A stretch of 64,000 nt of DNA from Alteromonas sp. RKMC-009 (GTDB lineage Bacteria > Pseudomonadota > Gammaproteobacteria > Enterobacterales > Alteromonadaceae). Below the pieces are notes generated by a model that searched no databases, was not told where the DNA came from, and saw nothing but the letters and a program-made list of their open reading frames with translations. Both the position numbers and the translations under genes were made by a program. Shown here piece after piece: positions 9,047 through 20,447 of the stretch (the stretch's first letter is position 1; each line of letters begins with the position of its first letter). The DNA lies in contig NZ_CP032914.1 of assembly GCF_003584565.2 (NCBI RefSeq), positions 1-64,000 on the forward strand, written 5' to 3'.

Positions 9047-9442
9047 ATGTCCACACCATACATCCAGGTGATCGAGCAAATAATGAGGTGGCCATTGAGT
9101 GGCCGCGTCGACCAAAACTTCAATGCTTTGGCAAACCTGCTATCTCCCCACTTTGCATTTAACTTCGCCGGCAATGCGGACATCGAAAAAGATGTGGTGG
9201 CGAACATTGCCAGTTACGGCAATCAACTCGGACTGATATCAAAAGTTCTGCTCGAAATCAGTGAAGGCCAAAGTAGCGAGAAGCTCAACGAGCTGAGTGC
9301 GATGGTAGAGAAGATAGATAAGGCGAAAGCGGATCACAAGCACAAAACCAAAAGAGCCGCGATAGAGGCGATGAGTAGATTAAGAAACCACGATCCAGAT
9401 GCGTTTGCCAAACTGCTTTCTGATTATACCGCTAAGAAGTAG
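9047..9442 (+). CDS. Hypothetical helical protein
   Basis: 131 residues from ATG 9047, chosen because AAGGAG lies 9 bases upstream (the TTG at 9029 precedes this site). The C-terminal half is charged and helical (KIDKAKADHKHKTKRAAIEA), suggestive of a coiled coil. The N-terminal half has no membrane segment. No family recognised. It directly follows the broken DUF4177-like gene and could share its promoter. Confidence 0.6.
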   Translation: MSTPYIQVIEQIMRWPLSGRVDQNFNALANLLSPHFAFNFAGNADIEKDVVANIASYGNQLGLISKVLLEISEGQSSEKLNELSAMVEKIDKAKADHKHKTKRAAIEAMSRLRNHDPDAFAKLLSDYTAKK

Positions 9443-9622
9443 AAGAACTCTTACCTGTTAGTAGAAATCCAGAGGCTTACCTGAAGCTGAGATAAACAAC
9501 GGCAAAAAGAATTATTGTGACTAGCTTGCCTATTAACTGGGCAACCGCTGGTGACACGCCGATTAATTTGAAAAGATTCTGTAATCCCCCCATTTTAAAC
9601 AGCAGTTATTCGTAGAAATTCC

Positions 9623-9808
9623 TTAAGCTGCTTTCAATAATTGTTTGGGTGGGACGCCACCAATAGCCATATTAGGTCGTTCGTTGTTGTATTTCCATAG
9701 CCATTCTGTCGCTAACACCTGAGCCTGTTCAATACTGTCAAAGACATACATGTTTAACCATTCATGCCTGACCGTCCGATTGAACCGTTCAATATAGTCG
9801 TTTTTTTG
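9623..9808 (-). pseudogene. IS3-family transposase C-terminal remnant
   Basis: The minus strand reads KNDYIERFNRTVRHEWLNMY, then VFDSIEQAQVLATEWLWKYN, then NERPNMAIGGVPPKQLLKAA and stop. This is the end of an IS3-type DDE integrase core (the ERFNR helix with the last catalytic Glu and the NxxRPH-like region). Upstream of 9808 the frame is lost, so only about 60 residues remain. The sequence is distinct from the three complete IS3 types in the window. Confidence 0.8.
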
Positions 9809-10054
9809 TGAGTTATTGCCGAATATAAGATGCTAAGTTGCGCAATATTCCAATATGTAAGTTAGCTGTATTCTTCCAGATATCCGGAAGAGCTGGTACC
9901 TCAAATCTTAAAAATTGAATTTCGTCATACATAAGTTTTCCGTAACAAAGAAATCGCCCCACGAGGACTGTTTTGTAGAGGATAATTGGTGTTACCAGAG
10001 CATTTAACAGCAATGCTCGAGAATAAACGAACTGGTTCAATAAGGAATGCAAAT

Positions 10055-10070
10055 AGGTGGTAGGTGAAGA
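10055..10070 (+). promoter_or_regulatory. Possible third Ter-like site (weak)
   Basis: aggtggtaggtgaaga: the core GTGGTAGGTGAA differs at one base from the core of the 20-bp repeats at 4864 and 5035. The base equivalent to G6 is A here, so locking activity would be doubtful. Confidence 0.3.
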
Positions 10071-10269
10071 TTATGCTACACGTAATAGACGTTAATGAAG
10101 AGTCCTTGGTAAGCGAATAGCTGTTTGGAGAACATTAAGCAGCATCCCGGCGCACTTCGAGACTTAATGTGGATTGGTCTCAACTCTACCTGTCACTTCT
10201 CATGTTAGAGCTTAATCAGTTCTGACAGTCTGCTCCGTGCCAAAAGCGGAGATTCGCATAAACCAACAA

Positions 10270-10302
10270 CAATGACTGCTTTGCAGCTCAAAGCGGTCAT
10301 TG
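10270..10302. terminator. Stem-loop, 14-bp stem
   Basis: caatgactgctttg (10270-10283) pairs with caaagcggtcattg (10289-10302) with one G-T type mismatch and a 5-base loop. No clear T-tract follows, so it may be a terminator or a dispersed intergenic repeat. Confidence 0.4.
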
Positions 10303-10496
10303 CTATTTCAAATGCCAATTATGTTCGGTGACTTTTACATGCGCATTCGGCTTAATCAAGTCTTGATCTAACATAACCTCAAATGCTGGTCATACCAAAG
10401 TGTGCTATGTGATGTTAATTGAAACATCAAGTTCGGTCATTATTTACGCTGTTCTGTCGATAAAGAAATGTCACTGCAAAATAATGAGGCATTATC

Positions 10497-11102
10497 ATGG
10501 CAAGCCGCATACCATGGAACAAAGGCAAGATCATCGGCCAAAAAGCGCCGCTGCGCCAACAAGAAATTTGGTCTATCCGTGCCCGGCTGGAAATAGCCAA
10601 CAACTTAAAGGAGCTGGCTCTGTTTAACCTCGCGATTGATTCTAAGTTACGGGGGTGTGATTTGGTGGCGTTGAAAGTCTCTGATGTGATGCGCTCTGGC
10701 GATATTCTCACTCGTACCAGTGTGGTGCAGCAAAAAACCGGTACGCCGGTGATGTTTGAGATAATTGCATATACCCGTGAGTCGTTACGCAAATGGATAG
10801 CATATGCTAAATTAAACGCTACTGACTATTTATTCCCATCACGAAAGCATACTGTGCCGCACCTTGGCACACGTGCTTATGACCGGCTTGTGCATAAATG
10901 GGTCAGCTCGATTGGTCTAGATAGTAGCCTCTATGGCACCCACTCTATGCGTAGAACAAAAGTATCTATTTTGTACAAACGCGACAAAAACCTGCGTGCG
11001 ATTCAGTTATTGCTGGGGCATAAGAAAATTGAGAGTACGGTGCGCTATTTGGGGATTGATGTGCAAGATGCGTTGGCGTCTGCAGAGAATCTTGAGCTTT
11101 AA
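10497..11102 (+). CDS. Short tyrosine recombinase
   Basis: 201 residues, the size of FimB/FimE-type recombinases that consist mainly of the catalytic domain. Visible conserved residues: Arg in SKLRGCDLVALKVSD near 57, His-x-x-Arg in GTHSMRRTK near 147-151, His in LLGHKKIEST near 172, and the nucleophile Tyr in VRYLGID near 183. It should cut and rejoin DNA at short inverted repeats or an att site. The start is ATG 10497. It is distinct from the 370-residue integrase at 23219. No att repeat was identified. Confidence 0.8.
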   Translation: MASRIPWNKGKIIGQKAPLRQQEIWSIRARLEIANNLKELALFNLAIDSKLRGCDLVALKVSDVMRSGDILTRTSVVQQKTGTPVMFEIIAYTRESLRKWIAYAKLNATDYLFPSRKHTVPHLGTRAYDRLVHKWVSSIGLDSSLYGTHSMRRTKVSILYKRDKNLRAIQLLLGHKKIESTVRYLGIDVQDALASAENLEL

Positions 11103-11175
11103 CTATCTATTTTTAAGTAACTCGCCATATTACAATTTAGGTTAGTTTTTCAATACTTTGCGATAAGGAACATTC

Positions 11176-12729
11176 ATGCGTAAAAACCTTCCTGTTACTG
11201 ATAGAGAAAAAACGTTCGGAAGCAATACTAAGTTAATTTCAGTAACGGATACTCAAGGGACTATTCTTGAGTGCAATGATGCCTTTGTTGAAGTCAGTGG
11301 TTTTGAAAAACATGAGCTAATAGGGCAGCCTCACAATATGGTGAGGCACCCTGATATGCCTACAGAGGCATATAAAAAAATGTGGCATTACCTTAAAGCT
11401 GGAAAACCTTGGATGGGCTTGGTGAAAAATCGTTGTAAAAATGGCGATTTTTACTGGGTAAACGCTTATGTTACGCCAGTAACACAGAACGGTAAGGTGA
11501 TCGGTTATGAGTCTGTGCGCTCTTGTCCATCAAGACAAGACGTTGAACGAGCAGCTAAGCTGTATCGTGATATCAATGCCGGCAAAACGAAACGCGCCGC
11601 TTTACCCATATCACTTGAAAATGCTTTTTTAATCTTATCTATCGCCATTTGTGCTGGTTTATTTGGCTTCGGTTTCAAAGCGCTTTCAGAGTTAGCTTTG
11701 CTTGTCTCTGTCATCATCTTTGCCTTTTGGGTCTCATTAAATAGAAAGAAAACCCTGAATGCATTAAACGAGATGCTCAATCTTGCATTTTCAGATGAAC
11801 TTGCAGTACAAAGTTACACTGATGAAACAGGTGATTTAGGTAAGCTAAAAGTGGCTATTCTGAGTCAGTTAGCGCATTTAGGCACGGTGATTACCCGCAT
11901 AGAAAGTGCAGCGCTTGTCCTTGCCAAAGAGTCTGAAAAAGGTGCAAAGCTCACAGCAAAAACGCGAAAAGATATAGAGAGTCAGCAATCTGAAACGATG
12001 CAAGTTGCCACCGCAATGAACGAAATGTCGACGACTATTGCTGAAGTTTCTAAGCATGTCAGTGATACTGCAATACAGGCTGACACCGCTAATCATCTTG
12101 CCTCGAAGGGTAATGAGGTGGCTAATGTAACCAGGGGCTCTATTCAAAAGTTAAAACTCACGGTAGAGCAAATTGGTAGCTCTGTTCGCGGTGTGTCAGA
12201 ACAAACCGCTCGTATTGCCAATGCGGCACAAATGATTGAGCAGATTGCCGACCAAACCAATCTTCTTGCGCTTAATGCCGCTATTGAAGCTGCTCGTGCT
12301 GGTGAGCAGGGGCGAGGTTTTGCGGTAGTTGCAGATGAGGTTAGAAATCTCGCAAGGCGTACTCAGGAGTCGACAAAAGAGATTTACGGTATCGTCACCG
12401 AGTTAACTCATCGAGCAGGTGATGCCGTAAAAATCGCTGATGCAGGCGCTATTGATGCCGAAGAGGGACTCTCTAATGTTATTGAAAGCGGCAAAATGTT
12501 AAGCGGTATTTCAGAATCCATAGGTCAAATCGCTTCTATGTCGACCCAAATGGCTGCAGCAGTGGAAGAGCAAGCCCATGTTGCTGAAGACATTAACCGG
12601 CAAATAGTAAATATTTCAACGCTTGCCGATTTAAGTAATGACAGCTCGATGCAGCTTTCAGAGACGATTATTTATTTGAACAAGATTGCTGATGAGCTTC
12701 ATGAACTGGTAGTACGGTTTAAGCGGTAA
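11176..12729 (+). CDS. Aer-like PAS-containing methyl-accepting chemotaxis protein
   Basis: 517 residues. A PAS domain lies at about 15-120 ([44 protein letters not shown]), the Aer type that senses redox state through FAD. Two membrane segments follow at about 145-190, with a HAMP-like/helical region and an MCP signalling domain. The hairpin tip [20 protein letters not shown] is near 357-376, followed by [16 protein letters not shown]. It would signal to CheA/CheW encoded elsewhere. The start ATG has AAGGA 7 bases upstream. It lies 92 bp before a c-di-GMP enzyme gene in the same direction, suggesting linked aerotaxis/c-di-GMP control. Confidence 0.9.
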   Translation: MRKNLPVTDREKTFGSNTKLISVTDTQGTILECNDAFVEVSGFEKHELIGQPHNMVRHPDMPTEAYKKMWHYLKAGKPWMGLVKNRCKNGDFYWVNAYVTPVTQNGKVIGYESVRSCPSRQDVERAAKLYRDINAGKTKRAALPISLENAFLILSIAICAGLFGFGFKALSELALLVSVIIFAFWVSLNRKKTLNALNEMLNLAFSDELAVQSYTDETGDLGKLKVAILSQLAHLGTVITRIESAALVLAKESEKGAKLTAKTRKDIESQQSETMQVATAMNEMSTTIAEVSKHVSDTAIQADTANHLASKGNEVANVTRGSIQKLKLTVEQIGSSVRGVSEQTARIANAAQMIEQIADQTNLLALNAAIEAARAGEQGRGFAVVADEVRNLARRTQESTKEIYGIVTELTHRAGDAVKIADAGAIDAEEGLSNVIESGKMLSGISESIGQIASMSTQMAAAVEEQAHVAEDINRQIVNISTLADLSNDSSMQLSETIIYLNKIADELHELVVRFKR

Positions 12730-12821
12730 TCTTTCAAGTGAAAGCCTAAAACATTTAACAGTGTATTCTTGTAGTACAATTGATAATAATCGATTAAGCA
12801 GCAAATTATTGGAGTAACGTT

Positions 12822-15800
12822 TTGAACGCACCTGAATTCCCTGTTGATGAAGCTGCTCGTTTACTTGCATTACAGCGAACTAATTTGCTGGATACGCCAG
12901 CAGAGAAGCGCTTTGACCGCATTACAAGATTAGCAGCGTCTGTATTTAAAGTGCCAATATGCCTTATCTCTTTGGTGGATAGTGACCGGCAATGGTTTAA
13001 ATCTAAAGTGGGTCTTGACGCTTGTGAAACAGGCCGTGATATCTCATTTTGTGGCCATGCGATATTGCATGAGGATATTTTAATTGTTTCAGATGCAACA
13101 AAAGATGAGCGCTTTTCGTCAAATCCTTTAGTAACCCACGCGCCGCATATTCGTTTTTATGCGGGTGCACCGCTGCGAGAGACAAGTGGGCAACCCATCG
13201 GCACTCTATGTCTAATTGACTCCGTGGCCAGAGACTTTTCAGCAAAAGAGCAGCAAGAACTGCGCGAATTTGCAGACATGGTTGAGTATGAAATTGCCAA
13301 AGAAGATCACGCTCGACTTCAAGAGCAGTTTTTAAAAGGCATGGCAAGAACAACCTCAATACTGGCAACACTGCCTGATATGGTATTTGTTATTGACCGA
13401 AACTTTCGTTTTTTGGTTTGCAAAGAGCATCCTGACTTACTTAAACCTCAACAAGCGATTTTGGGGCGTACCGTTCATGAGATACTACCCAATGAGCTAG
13501 GTCATCAACTCGTAGAGTGCCTCAAGCAAGCCTTTTGTAACAACGATGTGATTCATCATAACTACACGTTTGAAAAGTCAAATCAATCGTTCGAAGCGCG
13601 ATATAAAAAGATTGATGATAATGAGGTATTGGTCGTCATACGCAATACCACGGCACAAGTTGAAGCGCAGTCAGAAATAAGACGCCTTTCTGAAGTTGCA
13701 AGGCAGACAACCAATGGTGTGGTAATAACTGATGTCAAAGGTCGAGTTATATGGATTAATGAAGCCTTCTCCTTTCTTACAGGATATGGCATTGAAGAAA
13801 TGCAGAGTAAAAAGCCTGGGGAGTTATTACAAGGGCCCGACACTGATCCTGCCACTGTTGCAATAATGAGAGATGCGCTTGCTCAACAGAACGGCTTTAA
13901 TGTTGATGTTGTAAATTATTCAAAAGCGCAAAATTCCTACTGGGTGAGAATAGCTTGTAACCCGCTGTTTAGTGAAAGTGGTAGTTTGAGCGGCTATATT
14001 GCAATTGAAACAGATATTACAAAAGAGAAACAGGATGAAGAGCTCATAAGGAACAGTCAGAATTTACTTAAGGCCGTAATAGACGCTAACACTATAGGCA
14101 CATGGCATTTTAATATTCAAACAGGCGAGTTGATTATCAATGATAAATGGGCCGCATTACTGGGTTACACACTTTCTGAGTTATTACCTGCAAACAGAAG
14201 CACGTGGGAGAGGTTAACGCATCCTGATGACCTGGCTTATTGTGCAACTATTCTTGAAAAGCACGTGTCAGGCCTAATACCCATATATGAAGCCAATCTT
14301 CGTATGAAACACAAAAATGGTGAATGGATATGGATAAACACCAGAGGGCGTATTTCTTCAAGGACATATGATGGCAAAGCTCTATGGTTATTGGGCACAC
14401 ACTTTGATATCAATGACCAAATAATTGCAGAAAAAGCGCTTAGTGATAAGTCAAGGCAGATGGAAGCTGTTGTTGAAGGGTTGCTTGATGGCATTATTAC
14501 TATTGATGGTCGTGGTAAAATTCTGACATTTAACCAAGCCGCACAGGAAATCTTCGGCTATACGGAAGATGAAACGCTTGGCAAAAATATTAGCATGTTG
14601 ATGGGGTCACCTCATCGAGAGCATCACGATAGCTACTTATCAAATTATATAGAACGCGGTGTCAGTGACATTACTGGGCGTATTCGTGAGCTTGAGGCCT
14701 TGCGCAAAGATGGTTCTATGTTTCCAATCGAGCTTGGTGTAGTTGAAGTTCAAATGGCTGGTGAAGTTAACTTTATCGGTGTTGTCAGGGATATCACTGA
14801 GCGTAAACAACGTGAAAATGAAATTCACCAGTTAGCATTTTATGACCCATTAACATTGCTACCTAATCGACGTCTGTTGTTGGACAGATTGACGGGAGCT
14901 ATAAATCATAGCGTTCGTACAAGGAACTTCTCAGCATTATTTTTTCTTGATTTAGATAACTTTAAAAACCTTAATGATAGTGCTGGTCATAATAAAGGTG
15001 ATTTGCTTTTGTGTCAGGTCGCTGAGCGTCTTGTCAACTCAGTGAGACAAGGTGATACCGTAGCGCGTTTAGGCGGCGATGAGTTTGTTATTATTGCATC
15101 AGATTTAAGTCATGAACCAACATTAGCAGCGAACCAGGCTGAGAGACTTGCACAAAAAATCGTGAGTAATTTAACAAGGGAATATAATCTTGACGGTCTA
15201 ACTTACAATAGTTCGGCAAGCATTGGTGTAACACTTTTTAACAGTGAAAATCTGTCAAAAGAAGATTTGTTAAAGCAAGCTGATATGGCTATGTACAAGG
15301 CTAAATATGCTGGCCGAGATGGTGTGCAGTTTTTTGACCCGCAAATGCAAGTTGCAGTAAGCTCAAGAGCAGCAATTATTAGCGACTTATACTCTGCAAT
15401 ACAAAGCCAGCAATTTGTACTTTTCTATCAAAAACAGGTCAATCACCTGAAGCAGTGTATTGGTGTTGAGGTATTGTTACGCTGGATACACCTAGAAAAA
15501 GGCATGGTGTCGCCACTGCAATTTATCCCATTAGCGGAGGAAACAGGTCTTATTGTACCCATTGGCGAGTGGGTGCTAGAGGAAGCTTGCGCCACTCTGG
15601 CAAAATGGTCTTTAGAATCCGAAAAACAACACCTAAGCATTGCGGTTAACATAAGCGTAGTTCAATTTAGCAAAGATAATTTTGTTCAGACTGTTTTAAA
15701 TGCATTGAAAACCTCAGGTGCAAATCCACAGTTGCTAAAGCTGGAAATTACGGAAACGTTGCTCGCAAATAACATTCCTGATGTTAAAGCTAAGATGAAA

Positions 15801-16115
15801 GAGTTGCAGCAGCACGGCGTGACTTTTTCAATCGATGATTTTGGTACAGGCTATTCATCCTTATCCTACTTAAAACAATTGCCTATAAATCAGTTGAAAA
15901 TTGACCAAGAGTTTGTTCGAGATATTATCAATAGCAGTAATGATAGGGCCATCGCTCAGGCAGTTATAACATTAGCCGACTCAATGGAACTGCAAGTCAT
16001 AGCTGAGGGTGTTGAAACAGAAGCCCAGCGCGCGTTATTGCAGAGTATGGGGTGTCACACCTATCAAGGCTATTTATACGGAAAACCGTGTCGGATAGAA
16101 GAGCTGCATTTTTAA
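12822..16115 (+). CDS. GAF-PAS-GGDEF-EAL c-di-GMP turnover protein
   Basis: 1097 residues, starting at TTG with GGAG upstream. An N-terminal GAF domain (about 5-165) is followed by about four PAS domains (175-280, 285-405, 410-535, 545-670; the last is FixL-like with HREHHD). The GGDEF domain (about 675-835) has an intact active site RLGGDEF near 748 and an RxxD inhibitory site (RQGD) five residues before it. The EAL domain (about 850-1095) has EVLLRW and DDFGTGYSS near 1004. The EAL signature reads EVL, with the metal-binding Glu kept. Cyclase and phosphodiesterase activities are both possible. There are no membrane segments, so it is a cytoplasmic sensor. Confidence 0.92.
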   Translation: MNAPEFPVDEAARLLALQRTNLLDTPAEKRFDRITRLAASVFKVPICLISLVDSDRQWFKSKVGLDACETGRDISFCGHAILHEDILIVSDATKDERFSSNPLVTHAPHIRFYAGAPLRETSGQPIGTLCLIDSVARDFSAKEQQELREFADMVEYEIAKEDHARLQEQFLKGMARTTSILATLPDMVFVIDRNFRFLVCKEHPDLLKPQQAILGRTVHEILPNELGHQLVECLKQAFCNNDVIHHNYTFEKSNQSFEARYKKIDDNEVLVVIRNTTAQVEAQSEIRRLSEVARQTTNGVVITDVKGRVIWINEAFSFLTGYGIEEMQSKKPGELLQGPDTDPATVAIMRDALAQQNGFNVDVVNYSKAQNSYWVRIACNPLFSESGSLSGYIAIETDITKEKQDEELIRNSQNLLKAVIDANTIGTWHFNIQTGELIINDKWAALLGYTLSELLPANRSTWERLTHPDDLAYCATILEKHVSGLIPIYEANLRMKHKNGEWIWINTRGRISSRTYDGKALWLLGTHFDINDQIIAEKALSDKSRQMEAVVEGLLDGIITIDGRGKILTFNQAAQEIFGYTEDETLGKNISMLMGSPHREHHDSYLSNYIERGVSDITGRIRELEALRKDGSMFPIELGVVEVQMAGEVNFIGVVRDITERKQRENEIHQLAFYDPLTLLPNRRLLLDRLTGAINHSVRTRNFSALFFLDLDNFKNLNDSAGHNKGDLLLCQVAERLVNSVRQGDTVARLGGDEFVIIASDLSHEPTLAANQAERLAQKIVSNLTREYNLDGLTYNSSASIGVTLFNSENLSKEDLLKQADMAMYKAKYAGRDGVQFFDPQMQVAVSSRAAIISDLYSAIQSQQFVLFYQKQVNHLKQCIGVEVLLRWIHLEKGMVSPLQFIPLAEETGLIVPIGEWVLEEACATLAKWSLESEKQHLSIAVNISVVQFSKDNFVQTVLNALKTSGANPQLLKLEITETLLANNIPDVKAKMKELQQHGVTFSIDDFGTGYSSLSYLKQLPINQLKIDQEFVRDIINSSNDRAIAQAVITLADSMELQVIAEGVETEAQRALLQSMGCHTYQGYLYGKPCRIEELHF

Positions 16116-16361
16116 AAGATAATTAGTAAGGTACATTAAGCGGGTTTTAATTTAGTAGTTTATGGGCAATAAAATCCGAAAAGGTAATGTCCGCTATATC
16201 AAACAAAGCATACTTTTGAATGAGCACTACGATACGAAGAGAAATTTCCGCAATTCGCTCTTTGCAGCCTGTCAGGCTAGGTCGAGACTTTTCATACATC
16301 GACAGGCTCACCAGCTCAACAGATGTCGATTGTTGATAATGTTAAGTCTGCTTAACATAAT

Positions 16362-17120
16362 CTATTTTATCGCAATCACTCTGGGACGATAACGCACAAT
16401 GCTTGTCGTCCCTTTTCCCCGCTGGCGGGACATCTCAAATACACTGGATAAACTGGCTACGACGTCTGTAACTTTCTTGCCACCATAAGTACGAGGATCG
16501 AAGTCTGGCTTTGCCCGTTTCAGGAAACTACCAGCAGGACCAGCGTTAACCCAGCCATCTTCATTTTGATAAAGTTCCCATGCTTTAAGAAATGCCGGAA
16601 TAAGCTCTTCAGCACCGTTAGAAGAGCTGACAGGCGAGGGGCCTGCTACTACTTTTTCTGGTTTAGCATCCTGAGCAGAATCCAGATTTTCTGTAAAGAC
16701 GAAATCATCGCAAGCATTTCGAAACGATACCGGTGTTTTCTTCTCGCCCACACCAAATACAAATTTCTCGGATTCTCTTAATCTGGATGCGAGTTTAGTA
16801 AAATCGCTGTCACTACTGACCAGTGCAAAAGCGTCTATTCGGTCAGAATAGAGTAAATCCATGGCATCAATAATCATAGATGCGTCGGTAGCATTCTTCC
16901 CAGTGGTATAGGCAAATTGTTGAATAGGTTGTATCGCCAGTTCGTTAAGCGGTTTCTTCCAGTTTTTAAGTGTTTCAGCTGACCAGTCACCATACGCACG
17001 TTTAATGAGCACGTGACCATGAGCAGAGATTTCATCCAGAATAGCTGAGAGCCTCGCTATCTGCGCATTATCAGCATCGATAAGTACAGCTATTTTCTTG
17101 TGTCCATCCAGATCTTTCAT
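16362..17120 (-). CDS. NYN-domain protein with C-terminal LOTUS/OST-HTH domain
   Basis: 252 residues. The N-terminal NYN (PIN-like nuclease) domain, about 8-145, has the acidic residues in VLIDADNAQ, TDASMIIDAMDLL and VSSDSDFTKL expected for metal-dependent RNA cleavage. After a linker, residues about 170-245 form an OST-HTH/LOTUS domain (ELIPAFLKAWELY, GSFLKRAKPDFDPRTYG), a known RNA-binding partner of bacterial NYN proteins. The gene follows the Mrr-like gene by 12 bases and is probably co-transcribed with it. Role in RNA decay or defence is inference. Confidence 0.88.
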   Translation of the reverse strand: MKDLDGHKKIAVLIDADNAQIARLSAILDEISAHGHVLIKRAYGDWSAETLKNWKKPLNELAIQPIQQFAYTTGKNATDASMIIDAMDLLYSDRIDAFALVSSDSDFTKLASRLRESEKFVFGVGEKKTPVSFRNACDDFVFTENLDSAQDAKPEKVVAGPSPVSSSNGAEELIPAFLKAWELYQNEDGWVNAGPAGSFLKRAKPDFDPRTYGGKKVTDVVASLSSVFEMSRQRGKGTTSIVRYRPRVIAIK

Positions 17121-17132
17121 CTCTATCCTTAC

Positions 17133-17891
17133 TCATTCGATATAACGGCATTTAGGAAAGTTGGAACACCCCAAAAACGTATTGCCGGCTTTAGCGCCGC
17201 GTTTCGCCGTTCTTTCTACTAACTCACCAGAACATTTTGGACATACCTTGGGTTTTTCAATACTTCCCTGAGGTGAAACCTGCACATCGTTTACCAAAGC
17301 TAATAGTTTTGGACCATTAATAAGCTCGATAGGTTTGCCTGCCGCAAAGTCGATAGCTTGCTGGGTAAAGGCACCAGAACTGATGATTTTAAAGTGATTA
17401 GCCTGATGTGCAGTTAACACGCCAAACATTTCCCGCACCACATTTACGCCGACCTTTTGCGTTTTCCACTGTTTGCATTGCACCAAAGTAAGTTGGCCGT
17501 CTTTTCGAAGCTCTAGATCAATACCGCCATCGGCACCATAACCGCCTTCAGTTACCCGATATCCTTGTCTGCGATAGGCTTCGGCCACCAACTCTTCAAA
17601 GTTACGCCAGTGCAGATCACGCACGCTTTGAATATTACGTTGGGAATCCAGTTGTTTGGCCTTACGGCGAGCATTTAAAAATGCAAATGGGGCGGCAAGC
17701 AATATCACGACAGCGATAAAAGGTGCAGGGATCACAAAGGCTTTAAACACCATAACGGCAATTTGGTTATCGGTTTGAATGGATGGCAACACATGTGCCA
17801 TCATCACATAGGCCGTGGCGGATACCAGTACCGATACCCACCATGGTAATTCTACCAGCAGGTCAATAAAGGTGGCTTTGTTTCTCGGCAT
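17133..17891 (-). CDS. Membrane-anchored Mrr-like restriction endonuclease with zinc ribbon
   Basis: 252 residues. Two membrane helices (about 13-33 and 43-72) precede an Mrr_cat nuclease domain (about 90-205). The catalytic pattern is visible in GGYGADGGIDLEL and LVQCKQWK (Asp...Gln-x-Lys). The C-terminal 35 residues form a topoisomerase-type zinc ribbon (CPKC ... CSNFPKC). This architecture is widespread in gammaproteobacteria; the anchor suggests cleavage of DNA near the membrane. It is the first gene of a two-gene unit with the NYN protein. Confidence 0.88.
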   Translation of the reverse strand: MPRNKATFIDLLVELPWWVSVLVSATAYVMMAHVLPSIQTDNQIAVMVFKAFVIPAPFIAVVILLAAPFAFLNARRKAKQLDSQRNIQSVRDLHWRNFEELVAEAYRRQGYRVTEGGYGADGGIDLELRKDGQLTLVQCKQWKTQKVGVNVVREMFGVLTAHQANHFKIISSGAFTQQAIDFAAGKPIELINGPKLLALVNDVQVSPQGSIEKPKVCPKCSGELVERTAKRGAKAGNTFLGCSNFPKCRYIE

Positions 17892-17939
17892 TCACAAACA
17901 TCCTTGTATGGTGCCAATGAGAATAAGCCAAATTTTAGG

Positions 17940-19257
<1,318 letters not shown>

Positions 19258-19262
<5 letters not shown>

Positions 19263-20369
19263 TACATCCATAATTAGAGGTTTCGGCCTGTTCATGTTTG
19301 CTTAAATATTCCCATGGTGTCAGATCATTCAGTGCATCATGGGGGCGTTCCTCGTTGTATTCTGTCATCCAGTTTTCGGTCAGTTCACGTACTTCATTCA
19401 ATGTTTTGAAGACATACATGTTGAGTATTTCTGTCCTGTAAGTGCGGTTGAATCTCTCGATAAAAGAATTCTGCGTAGGCTTTCCGGGTTTAATAAATTC
19501 CAGTGCAATACCATGCTCTTCAGCCCAACTTGCCAGCGTGATTGAGATAAATTCCGGCCCGTTGTCCATGCGAAGTTTACTGGGGTAACCCCGCCAGGCG
19601 ACGACGCGCTCCAATACTCTGACTACACGCTGCGATGGCAGATTCAGGTCAATCTCGATAGCCAGTGCTTCGCGGTTGAAATCGTCTACCAGATTGAACG
19701 TTCTGAAGCGTCTGCCGCATTGCAGGCTGTCGCACATAAAATCCATTGACCAGCAATGATTAGCCTGAGCCGGCACGGCCAGTGGCTCCGGGTTTCTCGC
19801 TGGCAGCCTTCGCTTTCCACGGCGTCGTTTATTCAGCTTGAGTTCGCAGTAAATCCGGTGAACACGCTTATGATTCCAGCCATGGCCCCAACGACGCAGG
19901 ATTTTGTACAGCTTGCTGAATCCGTAAGCAGGATAACGCTCAGCGGCTTCTATCAGTTTGGCGATGACCTTATCATCCCGCGATTGATCAGGTTGATATC
20001 GGTAGACTGAATCACTGATGCCAACAGCGCGACAGGCAAGACGTAAACTGGCACCATGCTGCTCTCGCGCATAATTAACAAGCTCACGCCTTATCGCTGG
20101 CTTTACAGCTTTTTTTCGACGATATCTTTGAGGATCCGGTGTTCCAGACTTAAGTCAGCGAACATCGCTTTAAGCCTGCGGTTTTCGTCTTCAAGATCTT
20201 TCAGTCTTTTGATATCAGACGCTTCCATACCACCGTATTTAGCTTTCCAATTGTAGTAGGTAGCATCTGAAATACCGTACTCACGGCAGACTTCTTTGAC
20301 CAGTCTGCCTGCTTCCACTTCCTTTAAGATCTTTACGATCTGTGACTCTGTGTAACGGGACTTTTTCAT
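19258..20369 (-). CDS. IS3-family transposase OrfAB (element B copy 1)
   Basis: OrfA (20103-20369, 88 residues, MKKSRYTESQIVKIL) has an HTH (REYGISDATYYNWKAKYGG) and a coiled coil. OrfB is reached by -1 slippage at GAAAAAAAG, reading EKKAVKPAIRRELVNYA. OrfB ends at 19258 using a stop codon supplied by element A. DDE residues: WSMDFMCD, MDNGPEF, NSFIERFNR. The lost left end should make this copy immobile on its own, though the enzyme may act on the other copies. Confidence 0.85.
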
Positions 20370-20447
20370 CAGGAGTTCTCCATTCTTGGCTCAGTTTACG
20401 CCGAAGAACTCTAAAAAGGTATGCCGCTATTTTAGGGGAGGTTTACA
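19263..20447 (-). mobile_element. IS3-family element B, copy 1, left end lost
   Basis: The right inverted repeat (...aggggaggtttaca) ends at 20447. The first 21 bp of the left end seen in copy 2 (25701) are absent: element A begins instead. Nearly identical to copies 2 and 3 but with a few substitutions (for example Ile for Val and Glu for Asp in OrfB), so it is the oldest or a separate arrival. Its right end truncates the gene at 20432-21463. Confidence 0.85.

Larger units (their letters stand above)
9809..10496. other. Gene-poor stretch with a Ter-like motif and a hairpin
   Basis: No supportable gene; the frame at 9813-10052 (minus) has no ribosome binding site or family. The stretch contains the Ter-like 16-mer at 10055-10070 and a strong stem-loop at 10270-10302. 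Confidence 0.4.

Noticed and set aside
9813..10052. 79-codon minus-strand frame
   Set aside because: No ribosome binding site, next to an IS remnant, no family resemblance.
16162..16392. 76-codon plus-strand frame after the GGDEF-EAL gene
   Set aside because: Overlaps the 3' end of the NYN gene and lacks protein-like composition.
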